From Sphingobium nicotianae (GTDB lineage: Bacteria; Pseudomonadota; Alphaproteobacteria; Sphingomonadales; Sphingomonadaceae): a DNA stretch of 64,000 bases. The stretch spans positions 1-64,000 of the forward strand of contig NZ_JAHGAW010000002.1 of the NCBI RefSeq assembly GCF_018603885.1. The letters are read 5' to 3'. The position numbers were made by a program, and so were the translations under genes. This document shows positions 16,469-24,827 of the stretch, piece by piece; the first letter of the stretch is position 1; every line of letters begins with the position of its first letter. The notes below the pieces were generated by a model. It saw only the letters and a program-made list of their open reading frames with translations, had not been told where the DNA came from and did not search any database.

Positions 16469-17728
16469 ATGAACAAGATCGATCCCGTTTCCGCCTCCGA
16501 TGAGCAGCGTGACGTGCTGCCTGTCACGCTCGCCGATATCCGCGCGGCGCATGGGCGAATTTCGGGCGCGATCGTGCGCACGCCGACCGTCATCAGCCAG
16601 ACGCTGTCGAAGCTGACCGGCGCCACCGTCTATCTCAAGTTCGAGAACCACCAGTTCACTGCCGCCTACAAGGAGCGCGGCGCGCTCAATCGGCTGCTGC
16701 TGCTCGATCCGGTCTCGCGCGCCAAGGGCGTCATCGCCGCCTCGGCCGGCAATCATGCGCAGGGCCTCGCCTATCATGGCGCGCGCCTGGGCGTGCCCGT
16801 CACCATCGTGATGCCCAACACCACGCCTCTGGTGAAGGTGATGCAGACCGAGGGGCATGGCGCCACTGTTGTCCTCCATGGCGAGAAGTTCGAGGATGCC
16901 TATGCGCATGCCCGCACGCTGGAAGCCGAGCGCGGCCTCACCTTCGTCCATCCCTTCGACGAGGCGGACATCATAGCGGGGCAGGGCACGGTCGCGCTCG
17001 AAATGCTGGAGGACGCGCCGGGCATCGACACGCTGGTCGTCCCGATCGGGGGCGGCGGTCTCTTCTCCGGCATGGGCACGGCCGCGCGCGGCATGAAGCC
17101 GGACATCGAGCTGATCGGCGTCCAGGCCGAGCTTTATCCCTCCATGTACGACGTCATCAAGCAGGCGACCCTGCCGTGCGACGGCGACACGCTGGCCGAG
17201 GGTATCGCCGTCAAGGAGCCTGGCACGCTCACCCGCCAGTTCGTCGGCGCGCTCGCCAACGACATCGTGCTGGTGACGGAGCGCGCGCTGGAACAGGCCG
17301 TCAGCCTCCTTCTCCAGATCGAGAAGACCGTGGTCGAGGGGGCGGGGGCCGCCGGCCTCGCGGCGTTGCTGGAGCATAAGGCGATGTTCGTCGGCAAGAC
17401 CGTCGGCCTCGTCCTGTGCGGCGGCAATATCGACACGCGGCTGCTCGCCAACGTGCTGCTGCGCGATCTCGCGCGGTCCGGGCGGCTGGCGCGTCTGCGC
17501 ATCCGCCTGCAGGACCGCCCCGGCGCGCTCTATCATGTCGCGCGCATCTTCCACGAGCAGCAGGTCAACATCATCGAGGTCTATCACCAGCGCGTGTTCA
17601 CCTCGCTGCCGGCCAAGGGCCTCATCACCGACATCGAATGCGAGACGCGCGACGAGGCGCATCTCCAGCGGCTGATGACGGCGCTGGCGGAGGATGGCTA
17701 CGAGGCATCGCTGGTGGAGCTGGCCTGA
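16469..17728 (+). CDS. Threonine ammonia-lyase (biodegradative type with ACT domain)
   Basis: 419 residues from the ATG at 16469. Deaminates threonine to 2-oxobutyrate (and often serine to pyruvate) with PLP. PLP lysine Lys68 in FTAAYKERGALNR, replacing the common SFKxRGA; phosphate-binding GGGGLFSGMG near 193; ASAGNHAQG for the cofactor ring. The C-terminal 80 residues, RLRIRLQDRPGALYHVARIF onward, are a single ACT domain. This layout fits the ilvA/tdcB-like enzyme common in alphaproteobacteria; whether it serves isoleucine synthesis or threonine breakdown cannot be decided. Confidence 0.93.
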   Translation: MNKIDPVSASDEQRDVLPVTLADIRAAHGRISGAIVRTPTVISQTLSKLTGATVYLKFENHQFTAAYKERGALNRLLLLDPVSRAKGVIAASAGNHAQGLAYHGARLGVPVTIVMPNTTPLVKVMQTEGHGATVVLHGEKFEDAYAHARTLEAERGLTFVHPFDEADIIAGQGTVALEMLEDAPGIDTLVVPIGGGGLFSGMGTAARGMKPDIELIGVQAELYPSMYDVIKQATLPCDGDTLAEGIAVKEPGTLTRQFVGALANDIVLVTERALEQAVSLLLQIEKTVVEGAGAAGLAALLEHKAMFVGKTVGLVLCGGNIDTRLLANVLLRDLARSGRLARLRIRLQDRPGALYHVARIFHEQQVNIIEVYHQRVFTSLPAKGLITDIECETRDEAHLQRLMTALAEDGYEASLVELA

Positions 17729-17792
17729 GCGTTCTTCGACAAGCATGGGGCGAACGGTTCTAATCGGGTGAAGAATGGTCTAGCCTGCTGCT

Positions 17793-18173
17793 ATGTCCGC
17801 GCCGTCCAACATCAAGCTCAAGATCCAGCTCATGTGCGGCGACGAGATCGCCATGGGGCCTGGCAAGGCGGATTTGCTCGAGGCGATCCGCGTGCACGGC
17901 TCCATCTCCGGCGCGGGGCGGGCGATGGACATGAGCTATCGGCGTGCCTGGCTGCTGGTCGACGTCATGAACCGCTGCTGGCAGGGGCCGCTGGTCGAGA
18001 CCTCGCCCGGCAGCTCGCATGGCGGCGGCGCGAAGGTGACGCCGCTCGGCGAGGCGGTGCTGGCCCATTATCGCGCCTTGCAGGAACGGCTGAGCGGGGC
18101 ATCGGATTGTCCGGACGAAGCCGCGCTCGCCGCCGCGATGCTGGCGCTGCCGCGCGCGAGCCAGAAGGGCTAG
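17793..18173 (+). CDS. modE: ModE-type winged helix regulator, DNA-binding domain only
   Basis: 126 residues. The N-terminal winged helix-turn-helix of ModE/LysR type is seen in LLEAIRVHGSISGAGRAMDMSYRRAWLLVDVMN, split as LLEAIRVHGSISGAG and MDMSYRRAWLLVDVMN, followed by GGGAKVTPLGEAVL. The molybdate-binding Mop domains of full ModE (about 260 residues) are absent. It lies immediately before modABC, with an inverted repeat between, and should repress them when molybdate is plentiful; how it senses molybdate without Mop domains is not clear. Confidence 0.88.
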   Translation: MSAPSNIKLKIQLMCGDEIAMGPGKADLLEAIRVHGSISGAGRAMDMSYRRAWLLVDVMNRCWQGPLVETSPGSSHGGGAKVTPLGEAVLAHYRALQERLSGASDCPDEAALAAAMLALPRASQKG

Positions 18174-18273
18174 GGGTCGCGCGCTCCCCTTCCTGCCGGT
18201 CTGGCAGGGAGGCGCGGAAACCCGAAAGATGACCTGAAAATCCTTGCGTGACGATTTGCCCCTCGGCCCCATT

Positions 18274-18295
18274 GCTATATACGCCGCCACATAGC
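18274..18295. promoter_or_regulatory. Mo-box-like inverted repeat upstream of modA
   Basis: Half-sites GCTATAT (18274-18280) and ACATAGC (18289-18295) face each other over eight bases, six of seven positions symmetric. ModE sites in other bacteria are built on CGNTATAT half-sites. It ends 14 bases before the modA start codon, where binding would block transcription or ribosome access. Confidence 0.6.
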
Positions 18296-18309
18296 TATTC
18301 CGAGACGCA

Positions 18310-19080
18310 ATGCGACCGACCGTCCGCCAGTTCCTGCTTTTCTCGCTTGCGTCTCTGCTCGCGCTTGCGCCTGCACGGGCCCAGGCGCGCGGGCCGCTCG
18401 TGCTGGCGGCCGCCAGTCTGCAGGAGGCGCTGAACGACGCCGCCAGGGCCTGGGCGGCGAAGCGCCATGCCGCGCCTGTCCTCTCCTTCGCCGCCTCGTC
18501 CGCGCTCGCCCGGCAGATCGACGCCGGCGCGCCGGCCGATCTCTTCATCTCGGCCGATGAGGAATGGATGGACCATGTTGCCGGTAAGCAGCGCATTCGC
18601 GCAGGCACGCGCGCGACCTTCCTGACCAACCGGCTGGTGCTGATCGCGCCGGCGACGAGCAGGGCGCGCCTCACCATCGGCCGCAATTTTCCGCTCGCGC
18701 GCGCACTGGGCGGCGGGCGTCTGGCCATGGCGGATCCCGACTCCGTTCCGGCAGGCAGATATGGCAAGGCCGCGCTGATCGCGCTGGGCGTCTGGAACGG
18801 CGTCGAGGGCAAGGTCGCCGGCGCCGAGAATGTGCGGGCCGCGCTGGCACTGGTGGAGCGCGGCGCGGCCCCGCTAGGCATCGTCTATGCGACCGATGCG
18901 CGCGCTTCGGCCAGGGTGCGGATCGTCGGCACTTTCCCGACCGACAGCCACCCGCCGATCACCTATCCGATCGCGACGCTCAGGACCGCGACCAATCCGG
19001 ATACCGAGGGTTTCCGCCGCTTCCTCCTCTCGCGCGAGGGCAAGGTGATCTTCGCGCGGCGCGGGTTCGCGGTGCGGTGA
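18310..19080 (+). CDS. modA: Molybdate ABC transporter, periplasmic binding protein
   Basis: 256 residues with a signal peptide (hydrophobic to about residue 24, cleavage near ARAQA). Binds molybdate or tungstate in the periplasm. Family segments: LVLAAASLQEALNDAA at the start, LSFAASSALARQIDAGAPAD for the first oxyanion loop, ISADEEWMD, MADPDSVPAGRYGKAAL and VYATDA. Heads the modABC cluster; the modB start lies 139 bases downstream, after a palindrome pair. Confidence 0.95.
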   Translation: MRPTVRQFLLFSLASLLALAPARAQARGPLVLAAASLQEALNDAARAWAAKRHAAPVLSFAASSALARQIDAGAPADLFISADEEWMDHVAGKQRIRAGTRATFLTNRLVLIAPATSRARLTIGRNFPLARALGGGRLAMADPDSVPAGRYGKAALIALGVWNGVEGKVAGAENVRAALALVERGAAPLGIVYATDARASARVRIVGTFPTDSHPPITYPIATLRTATNPDTEGFRRFLLSREGKVIFARRGFAVR

Positions 19081-19098
19081 GGGCGTGTTCCAGACATA

Positions 19099-19215
19099 GT
19101 CCCTCCTCTTCAGAGGAGGGGTTGGGATGGTGCCGGCCGCGGCGCCATGTTCGCTTCGCGAGCGATGCTGGTGCATCGCCCCCACCCCTTGCCCCTCCCC
19201 TGAAGGGGAGGGGTT
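19099..19215. repeat. Paired intergenic palindromes, family B
   Basis: CCCTCCTCTTCAGAGGAGGG (19101-19120) and CCCCTCCCCTGAAGGGGAGGGG (19193-19214) face each other over 70 bases. The element sits between modA and modB, inside an operon, and its right end supplies the GGGGAGGGG that precedes the modB TTG start. Confidence 0.8.
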
Positions 19216-19218
19216 GAG

Positions 19219-19914
19219 TTGCTCACCCCCGAACTCTGGTCGATCATCCTGCTCTCCCTGAAGGTGAGCCTCGTCGCCGTGCTGCTCACCATGCCGGTGG
19301 CGTTCGGCCTCGCCTGGCTGCTCGCGCGGGGGCGCTTTCCGGGCAAGCTGCTGCTCGATGCGCTGGTCCACCTGCCGCTGGTGCTGCCGCCCGTCGTGAC
19401 CGGCTGGCTGCTGCTGATCGCGTTCGGCACCAACGGCCCGATCGGGCGCTGGCTGGCCGACTGGTTCGGCGTCAGCCTCATGTTCCGCTGGACCGGGGCC
19501 GCGCTCGCCGCTGCGGTGATGGCGCTGCCGCTGATGGTGCGCGCGATGCGTCTCTCGATCGAGGCGGTCGACCGGCGGCTGGAAGGCGCGGCGCGCACGC
19601 TGGGCGCATCGCCCTGGCGCAGCTTCGTCTCGATCACCCTGCCGCTTGCCACGCCCGGACTGCTCGCCGGCGCCGTGCTCGGCTTCGCGCGCTCGATCGG
19701 CGAGTTCGGCGCGACGATCACCTTCGTCTCCAACATTCCCGGCGAGACGCGTACCATCCCCATCGCCATCTACGGCGCGCTGCAGATCCCCGGCAACGAA
19801 GCGGACGTGACCCGCCTCGCCATCATCGCCGTGCTGCTCTCGCTGGGTGCGCTGCTCGTCTCGGAATTGCTCGCCCGCCGCATGGGGTCGGGGAAGGACA
19901 GCCATGTCCTTTGA
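19219..19914 (+). CDS. modB: Molybdate ABC transporter, permease
   Basis: 231 residues. The start is a TTG, preceded by GGGGAGGGG at 19206-19214; homology to ModB (LLTPELW at the N-terminus) supports it over later ATGs. Five to six membrane helices; the EAA loop that docks on ModC is EGAARTLGASPWRSFVSI, and IGEFGATITFVSNIPG is the signature after it. Forms the membrane channel with ModC. Overlaps modC by 11 bases. Confidence 0.94.
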   Translation: MLTPELWSIILLSLKVSLVAVLLTMPVAFGLAWLLARGRFPGKLLLDALVHLPLVLPPVVTGWLLLIAFGTNGPIGRWLADWFGVSLMFRWTGAALAAAVMALPLMVRAMRLSIEAVDRRLEGAARTLGASPWRSFVSITLPLATPGLLAGAVLGFARSIGEFGATITFVSNIPGETRTIPIAIYGALQIPGNEADVTRLAIIAVLLSLGALLVSELLARRMGSGKDSHVL

Positions 19915-20524
19915 GATCGACGTCGAGCGGCGGCTGGGTGAAACACGGATCGCGCTCAAGCTGGCGAGCCCCGGGGGCCTCACGGCGCTGTTCGGCCCTT
20001 CGGGTGCCGGCAAGACGTCGGTCCTCAATATGGTCGCCGGTCTGCTCAGGCCGGATGCGGGCCGGATCGTCGTTGCCGGCGAAACCCTGTTCGACAGCGC
20101 CTCCGGCCTCGATCTCGCGCCCGAGCGCCGCCGCGCGGGCTATGTCTTCCAGGATGGCCGGCTTTTCCCGCACAAGCGCGTGCGCGACAATCTCCTCTAC
20201 GGCTGGCGCCTCGCCGATCCCGGACACCGCTGGATGACGCTGGAGGAAGCGGTCGCTTTCCTCGGCATCGGTCCTCTGCTCGAGCGCTGGCCGCGCTCGC
20301 TCTCGGGTGGCGAGGCGCAGCGCGTCGCGATCGGCCGCGCCTTGCTCTCCGGCCCGCGCTTCCTGCTGATGGACGAGCCGCTGTCATCGCTCGATGCGCC
20401 GCGCCGCGCCGAGATCATGACCGTGATCGAGCGCGTGCGCGACGACCTCAAGCTTCCGATCCTCTATGTGAGCCACGACCGCGCCGAAGTGGACCGGCTG
20501 GCCTCGACGATCGTGGAGCTTTGA
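19904..20524 (+). CDS. modC: Molybdate ABC transporter, ATP-binding protein (minimal)
   Basis: 206 residues, far shorter than the usual 350 because the C-terminal TOBE/Mop regulatory domain is missing. The ATPase core is complete: Walker A GPSGAGKT (31-38), Q-loop Gln83, signature LSGGEAQR (133-140), Walker B LLMDEP (154-159), switch His191. AAGGA precedes the ATG inside the end of modB. It powers molybdate uptake. Confidence 0.94.
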   Translation: MSFEIDVERRLGETRIALKLASPGGLTALFGPSGAGKTSVLNMVAGLLRPDAGRIVVAGETLFDSASGLDLAPERRRAGYVFQDGRLFPHKRVRDNLLYGWRLADPGHRWMTLEEAVAFLGIGPLLERWPRSLSGGEAQRVAIGRALLSGPRFLLMDEPLSSLDAPRRAEIMTVIERVRDDLKLPILYVSHDRAEVDRLASTIVEL

Positions 20525-20572
20525 TCAGCCCCGGGGCCCGGGTGCCTATCTGCAACCTTGTTGTGACATGAG

Positions 20573-20602
20573 TTGCTCCCCTCCCGCTTGCGGGAGGGGG
20601 CC
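20573..20602. repeat. Single family B palindrome
   Basis: CCCCTCCCGCTTGCGGGAGGGG: one hairpin between the convergent modC and aconitase X genes, where it may also help stop transcription. Confidence 0.6.
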
Positions 20603-20611
20603 ATCGGCGCG

Positions 20612-21052
20612 CTATTCGGGCTTCTTGTCCCAGACTTCGATCGTACCTGCGTCGCCGTTGACGCGCACCCAGTCGCCGGTCTTGATCAGGTCGAGCGGGT
20701 CCTGATCGCACTCGGTGACGGTCGGCGTGCGCATCACCACGGCACCGAGCGCGGCCTTGGTTGTCATGATGTTGAACACCATCGCGACGGGCGCCATGCC
20801 GCGCAGCTTGGCCATGTGGAAGATGCCCGACCAGCCCGACGAGCCCTTGGCGCCGGGGAAGACCAGCACCTTGTTGGCGAAGCTCACGCCCTTGAGCTCG
20901 TGCCGGCTCTCGATCACGGTGCCGGTCATCAGGTTGACGCCGCCCCAACCCGAGATTGTCTGGCGCGTGACCAGCGCCTCGCCCTCGGCCACGCCGGGGA
21001 CGACCTTGCGGCCGTGAATGACGACGCGGGGTTTGTCGAGAACGGTGCTCAT
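20612..21052 (-). CDS. Aconitase X, small (swivel) subunit
   Basis: 146 residues, DUF126/AcnX swivel domain: GWGGVNLMTGTVIESRHELK near the start, then VLVFPGAKGSSGWSG, then MTTKAALGAVVMRTPTVTEC. It completes the active site of the large subunit. Start ATG at 21050-21052, overlapping the large-subunit stop by four bases, so the two are co-translated. Characterised bacterial AcnX enzymes dehydrate cis-3-hydroxy-L-proline, while archaeal ones act on mevalonate 5-phosphate. Confidence 0.9.
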   Translation of the reverse strand: MSTVLDKPRVVIHGRKVVPGVAEGEALVTRQTISGWGGVNLMTGTVIESRHELKGVSFANKVLVFPGAKGSSGWSGIFHMAKLRGMAPVAMVFNIMTTKAALGAVVMRTPTVTECDQDPLDLIKTGDWVRVNGDAGTIEVWDKKPE

Positions 21053-22338
21053 GCCAGCTTTCCTTTCCACTTGCCGGTACAGGCGGCGTCGATGCACTCG
21101 GCGGTCGTGCCATACCAGCCTTCGATGCCCATCATTGCCGGGAGATAATGAACCTGCTTGGCGCTATCGAGCGCCGCGACCCGGGTGCCCTTGGGCACGG
21201 CCTGGCTGATCGCCGAGCAGGTGTCGGTCATCAGATAGGCGCCGGCATCGCGCAGGATCTTGGTGTAGCCGTTCGCGTCCGCCGTCGCCTTCACCGCGCG
21301 GCTGGTGAACACCCAGAGCGCGCTGTTGGCGCTCACCTTGCGGCCCTCGATCAGCGCGGCCGCCTGGGCGATCTGCTCGATCGAATAATGCGGGCAGCCG
21401 AGCATGACATAGTCGACATCCTCGTTCTCGCCGACGCTGTTCAGCATCTCGTAGATGCGCCTGCGCTGGCCGGCGTCGTAGAAGAAGCGCTCGCCCTTGG
21501 GCGCGCCGCCAAAGGCATGCTCGACCGTGGGCGCCTCCGGCGTGATGCCCACCATATGATACATTTCGACGCCGCCGGACGAGGCCGCCGCCGCGCCGAA
21601 ATGCTTGTGGCGGATGAGGCTGGCGTCGCTGACCGACCCGGTGATGACGGGGATCGTGTCCTGCACCGCGTCGCCCACGAAATAGCCGAGCATGCCCCAT
21701 TCGAAAATGGAGTCGACGGGCACCTCGACCGCGACGCCATGATGGCCCTTGCGGAAGTCGTCGGTGTGGAAGCCCCAGTCCGGGATGCGCTTGGCGAGCA
21801 TCGCGGCGCTGGTCGATTCGCGGCCCTCGCAATTGGTGCGCGCGCCGATCACGCTGTTGGCGAAGACCACCGCGCTCGATTCCATCCAGGCGCAATGCTC
21901 GCCCATCACCGGCACGTTGCCGGCGAGATAGGGCGTGCAGGTCTTGAGGATCTGGATGCCATGATCGGCGACGCTGGCCTCGTCGGAGACGAAATTGTCG
22001 TGGGCCGCCTCGGTCATGCCCTGTTCCTGCCAGAGCGTCGGGTCCATGCCGCCCTGCAGATGGCAGGAGAAGGCGTTCATGCGCGGCACGTCGACCGCCT
22101 CGTCCGAGTCAAGGTCGAAGCGCGAGAAGACGGCGCGATAGTCGCCGCCATCCTCCTTGTAATAATCCTTCACCCATTGCGGGGCGGAGCCGGGCACGCC
22201 CGCGACATTGTTGGTCTCGACGAAGCGTTCCGCGCCGAGCGCGTCGGCATAGCGGATCAGCAACTCCATGGCCTTTTGAGTCGCGGCGCCGGAGTCTCCC
22301 TGAAGCATTGCCTGTTCGGCATCCGTCAGCATCACCAT
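21049..22338 (-). CDS. Aconitase X, large catalytic subunit
   Basis: 429 residues, DUF521/AcnX catalytic domain. Cysteines of the presumed iron-sulfur or metal site occur in TCTPYLAGNVPVMGEHCAW and ARTNCEGRES, and in MLGCPHYS. Split two-subunit form (fused AcnX proteins are about 570 residues). Inferred function: cis-3-hydroxyproline dehydratase or a similar hydratase of a small hydroxy acid. No proline racemase, reductase or transporter is next to it, so the substrate is unproven. A hairpin-rich divergent promoter region separates it from the arginyltransferase. Confidence 0.88.
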   Translation of the reverse strand: MVMLTDAEQAMLQGDSGAATQKAMELLIRYADALGAERFVETNNVAGVPGSAPQWVKDYYKEDGGDYRAVFSRFDLDSDEAVDVPRMNAFSCHLQGGMDPTLWQEQGMTEAAHDNFVSDEASVADHGIQILKTCTPYLAGNVPVMGEHCAWMESSAVVFANSVIGARTNCEGRESTSAAMLAKRIPDWGFHTDDFRKGHHGVAVEVPVDSIFEWGMLGYFVGDAVQDTIPVITGSVSDASLIRHKHFGAAAASSGGVEMYHMVGITPEAPTVEHAFGGAPKGERFFYDAGQRRRIYEMLNSVGENEDVDYVMLGCPHYSIEQIAQAAALIEGRKVSANSALWVFTSRAVKATADANGYTKILRDAGAYLMTDTCSAISQAVPKGTRVAALDSAKQVHYLPAMMGIEGWYGTTAECIDAACTGKWKGKLA

Positions 22339-22395
22339 CGCGCGCTCTCCTTCTGTTTCGTCATCGTTTCAAACCAGCAATTTACGATATGTTGT

Positions 22396-22439
22396 GACGC
22401 GCTCCGCGTCAAAATCGACGAGACTATCTATCGCGATAG
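22396..22439. promoter_or_regulatory. Two palindromes in the aconitase X/arginyltransferase divergent region
   Basis: GACGCG-ctc-CGCGTC (22396-22410) and CTATCGCGATAG (22428-22439) are both perfect inverted repeats, about 60 to 100 bases upstream of each gene. They are plausible operator sites for an unlinked regulator; none is encoded next to them. Confidence 0.4.
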
Positions 22440-22532
22440 GCATCATCACAGTAAATGGTCTTTTCACACTGAGCCGTTATCGGCATAGTCTTTCTTGAGT
22501 GAGTCCATGGCCGCCGGCCCCCAGGAGACGAT

Positions 22533-23345
22533 GTGAGCGCAGCGTTCCGGTTTCCGCGTTTCTTCATGACGAATGCGGGTCCGTGTCCCTATCTTCCGGG
22601 ACGGACGGAGCGCAAGGTGTTCACCGAGCTTGCCGGCGAACATGCCTCCGAACTGAATGACGCGCTCGGCCGCATCGGCTTCCGCCGCAGCCAGAACGTC
22701 GCCTACCGCCCGAGCTGCACCGATTGCACCGCCTGCGTCTCGGTCCGCATCGTCGCCGAGGCGTTCAAGCCCAATGCGACCCAGCGCAAGCTGGTCCGCC
22801 GCAACAGCGATCTCGTCGTGCGCGCCTGCAAGCCCTGGTCGACCGATGAGCAATTTTCACTGCTCCAGCGTTATCTCTCCGCGCGCCATCCCAATGGCGG
22901 CATGACCGAGATGGACGAGATCGACTTCGCCGACATGGTCGAGCAGACGCCGGTCGACACCTATGTCATCGAATATCGCGAGCCAATGGTCGACGGCCGG
23001 CAGGGCGCCTTGGTCGGCGCCTGCCTGACCGACAAGCAGGGCGACGGGCTGTCGATGATCTACAGCTTCTTCGATCCGGACAAGATCGAGCGCAGCGGCC
23101 TCGGCAGCTATATCATCGTCGACCATGTGCTGCGTGCCCAGAAGGCGGGCCTGCCCTATGTCTATCTCGGCTACTGGGTCGAGGGTTCGGACCGGATGAG
23201 CTACAAGGTGCGCTATCAGCCGATCGAACGGCTCGGCCGCTCCGGCTGGGAGCGGTTCGATCCGCCGCCGCCCTCGACGAGCGAGACCAGCAATCCGGCC
23301 GAAGGCGGCCTGCCGCGCGATTCTGGCGGGCGTCTGCTGAAGTAA
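22533..23345 (+). CDS. bpt: Aspartate/glutamate leucyltransferase (arginyltransferase family)
   Basis: 270 residues from a GTG start at 22533. Bpt attaches leucine from Leu-tRNA to proteins with N-terminal Asp or Glu, marking them for ClpAP (N-degron pathway). N-terminal [16 protein letters not shown] and [16 protein letters not shown] carry the conserved cysteines; the GNAT-like catalytic half has [20 protein letters not shown] and YLGYWVEGS. No clpS is adjacent. The exact amino acid transferred (Leu or Arg) is inferred from bacterial relatives. Confidence 0.92.
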   Translation: MSAAFRFPRFFMTNAGPCPYLPGRTERKVFTELAGEHASELNDALGRIGFRRSQNVAYRPSCTDCTACVSVRIVAEAFKPNATQRKLVRRNSDLVVRACKPWSTDEQFSLLQRYLSARHPNGGMTEMDEIDFADMVEQTPVDTYVIEYREPMVDGRQGALVGACLTDKQGDGLSMIYSFFDPDKIERSGLGSYIIVDHVLRAQKAGLPYVYLGYWVEGSDRMSYKVRYQPIERLGRSGWERFDPPPPSTSETSNPAEGGLPRDSGGRLLK

Positions 23346-23395
23346 GCGCGGTCGCGGTCGTTTCCGCGCCGTGCATCTCACGAATTACCGCCCTT

Positions 23396-23469
23396 CCGTT
23401 CGTGTCGAGCGAAGTCGAGACACGTTTAGCGCCGTGCCAACGTGTCTCGACTTCGCTCGACACGAACGG
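23396..23469. repeat. Perfect 31-base inverted repeat, family C
   Basis: The left arm (23396-23426, starting CCGTTCGTGTCGAGCGAAGT) is the exact reverse complement of the right arm (23439-23469), with a 12-base loop. A degenerate copy is at 49098-49215. It lies between the end of bpt and the RcnB-like gene. Confidence 0.9.
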
Positions 23470-23500
23470 AAAGCGGCGACCGGCATCCCTGAATAGCTGA

Positions 23501-23536
23501 GAGCCCGGCAGCCTCCTCGCGGATGCTGCCGGGCTC
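23501..23536. terminator. Hairpin between convergent genes
   Basis: GAGCCCGGCAGC (23501-23512) pairs perfectly with GCTGCCGGGCTC (23525-23536); TTGCT follows on the plus strand. It separates bpt from the minus-strand gene and probably terminates in both directions. Confidence 0.7.
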
Positions 23537-23570
23537 TTGCTGGACGCCCCCCGGGTCGCCCCTCGTCGTC

Positions 23571-24674
23571 TCAGTTGCAGGTGCAGCGCACGACCTTGCG
23601 CTTCAGGATCTTGGTCCTCGGCTTGACGGTCACGCGGCGCGTGGTCGTCACATAGCTGGTCTTGGTGGTGGTGACGGTGCTCGGCGCGATCGTCACCGTC
23701 GTGATCGTCTCGCCCGGGAAATAATAGCCATTGGCGACATAGCCGGGCAGAACCTGCGTCTCGATGCGCGGTGCGCCGGCGATATGGCCTCCCGGGGCCG
23801 CGTGCCCTTCGGCGCCGCCGCGCATGGCCCAGTGCGGCGCACCGGCCATTGGCCTGGCCACCATGGGAAGGCGCTCCTGCCGGCGCAGATAGTCGTCATA
23901 ATTGGCATAGCCGGCCTGGCGCGCGAGCTTGTCGAGGCGGACGCGCTCCTTGGCCCAGGCCTTGCGCTCGCGCGCTTCGGCCCTCAGGCGCTCGGCATCG
24001 CTGGCCCAGCGGCGCTCGCCGCCATAATAATGGCCGTCGCGATCCCCGCTTGAAGACGACGCGATGGCGCCACCGGCAATGGCGCCGAGACCCGCGCCCA
24101 GGATCGCGCCGCCGGTGCGGTTGCCGGGGCCCGCGACGGCACTGCCGAGCAGGCCGCCGGTGACACCGCCGATCACCGCGCCGCCGAGCACGCGGCCGTC
24201 ATCGCCGCGCGGGGCGGGGCCATCGTCATAGCCGCCGTAACGGTCCCAGTCGTAGCCGATGCGGCTGTCGTAGACCCGGCCATAGCGGTCGGTCATCACG
24301 GCATCGTCATAGTAGCGCGACCAGCCATAGCCGGCGGCGGGCGCGGGCAGGCCGTAGGCGCCATAGTCGGAGATATAATAAGTCGGCTGCAGCCAGTAGC
24401 CGGGCAGGACGAAGCCGGTGATCGGCCGGCGATAGGAGGCCCAGCCGCCCGGTGCCTGCGAGCCGCCCCACCAGCGCCCGTCGACGCGATGGCCCCAGCT
24501 GCGACGCATCATGGTCGTGCCGATGCCCGGATTGCCGACGCCGGGCCGGCTCATCATCGGCCCACCGGCGGAAACCTGCGGCCCGCTCGTGACGATAGTC
24601 TGCTGTGCGCCAGCTGGCGAGATCGCGAGGCTGGCAGCGCCGGCCATCATGCCGGCGAAAAAGAGCATTCGCAT
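23571..24674 (-). CDS. RcnB-like periplasmic protein with glycine-zipper segment
   Basis: 367 residues; signal peptide (MRMLFFAGMMAGAASLAIS, cleavage near AGAQQ). An RcnB-type domain appears near 85-105 (YRRPITGFVLPGYWLQPTYY) with many Tyr/Gly and Asp residues. A glycine-zipper, GGAVIGGVTGGLLGSAVAG and GGAILGAGLGAIAGGAIASS, spans about 165-205. After a basic coiled stretch (SDAERLRAEARERKAWAKER) comes a Thr/Val-rich tail (ETITTVTIAPSTVTTTKTSY) ending in RCTCN. Likely envelope-associated; RcnB in E. coli affects nickel and cobalt. Function here unknown. Confidence 0.8.
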   Translation of the reverse strand: MRMLFFAGMMAGAASLAISPAGAQQTIVTSGPQVSAGGPMMSRPGVGNPGIGTTMMRRSWGHRVDGRWWGGSQAPGGWASYRRPITGFVLPGYWLQPTYYISDYGAYGLPAPAAGYGWSRYYDDAVMTDRYGRVYDSRIGYDWDRYGGYDDGPAPRGDDGRVLGGAVIGGVTGGLLGSAVAGPGNRTGGAILGAGLGAIAGGAIASSSSGDRDGHYYGGERRWASDAERLRAEARERKAWAKERVRLDKLARQAGYANYDDYLRRQERLPMVARPMAGAPHWAMRGGAEGHAAPGGHIAGAPRIETQVLPGYVANGYYFPGETITTVTIAPSTVTTTKTSYVTTTRRVTVKPRTKILKRKVVRCTCN

Positions 24675-24827
24675 ATTCTTTCGTCCCACTCTCCGCGCCG
24701 CCCGACTCCCTGACGGATCGCCGCTCATCCGAGGATGGAACCTAGCAGGCGCGGGAAATGCTTACCATGGCATTAGCCATGAGGTCCTGTGCCAAACTGG
24801 AGCAAAATGGCTGATTTGCGGGATTTT

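Noticed and set aside
16445..17746. Minus-strand 433-codon ORF
   Set aside because: Antisense to threonine deaminase, which has complete PLP and ACT motifs.
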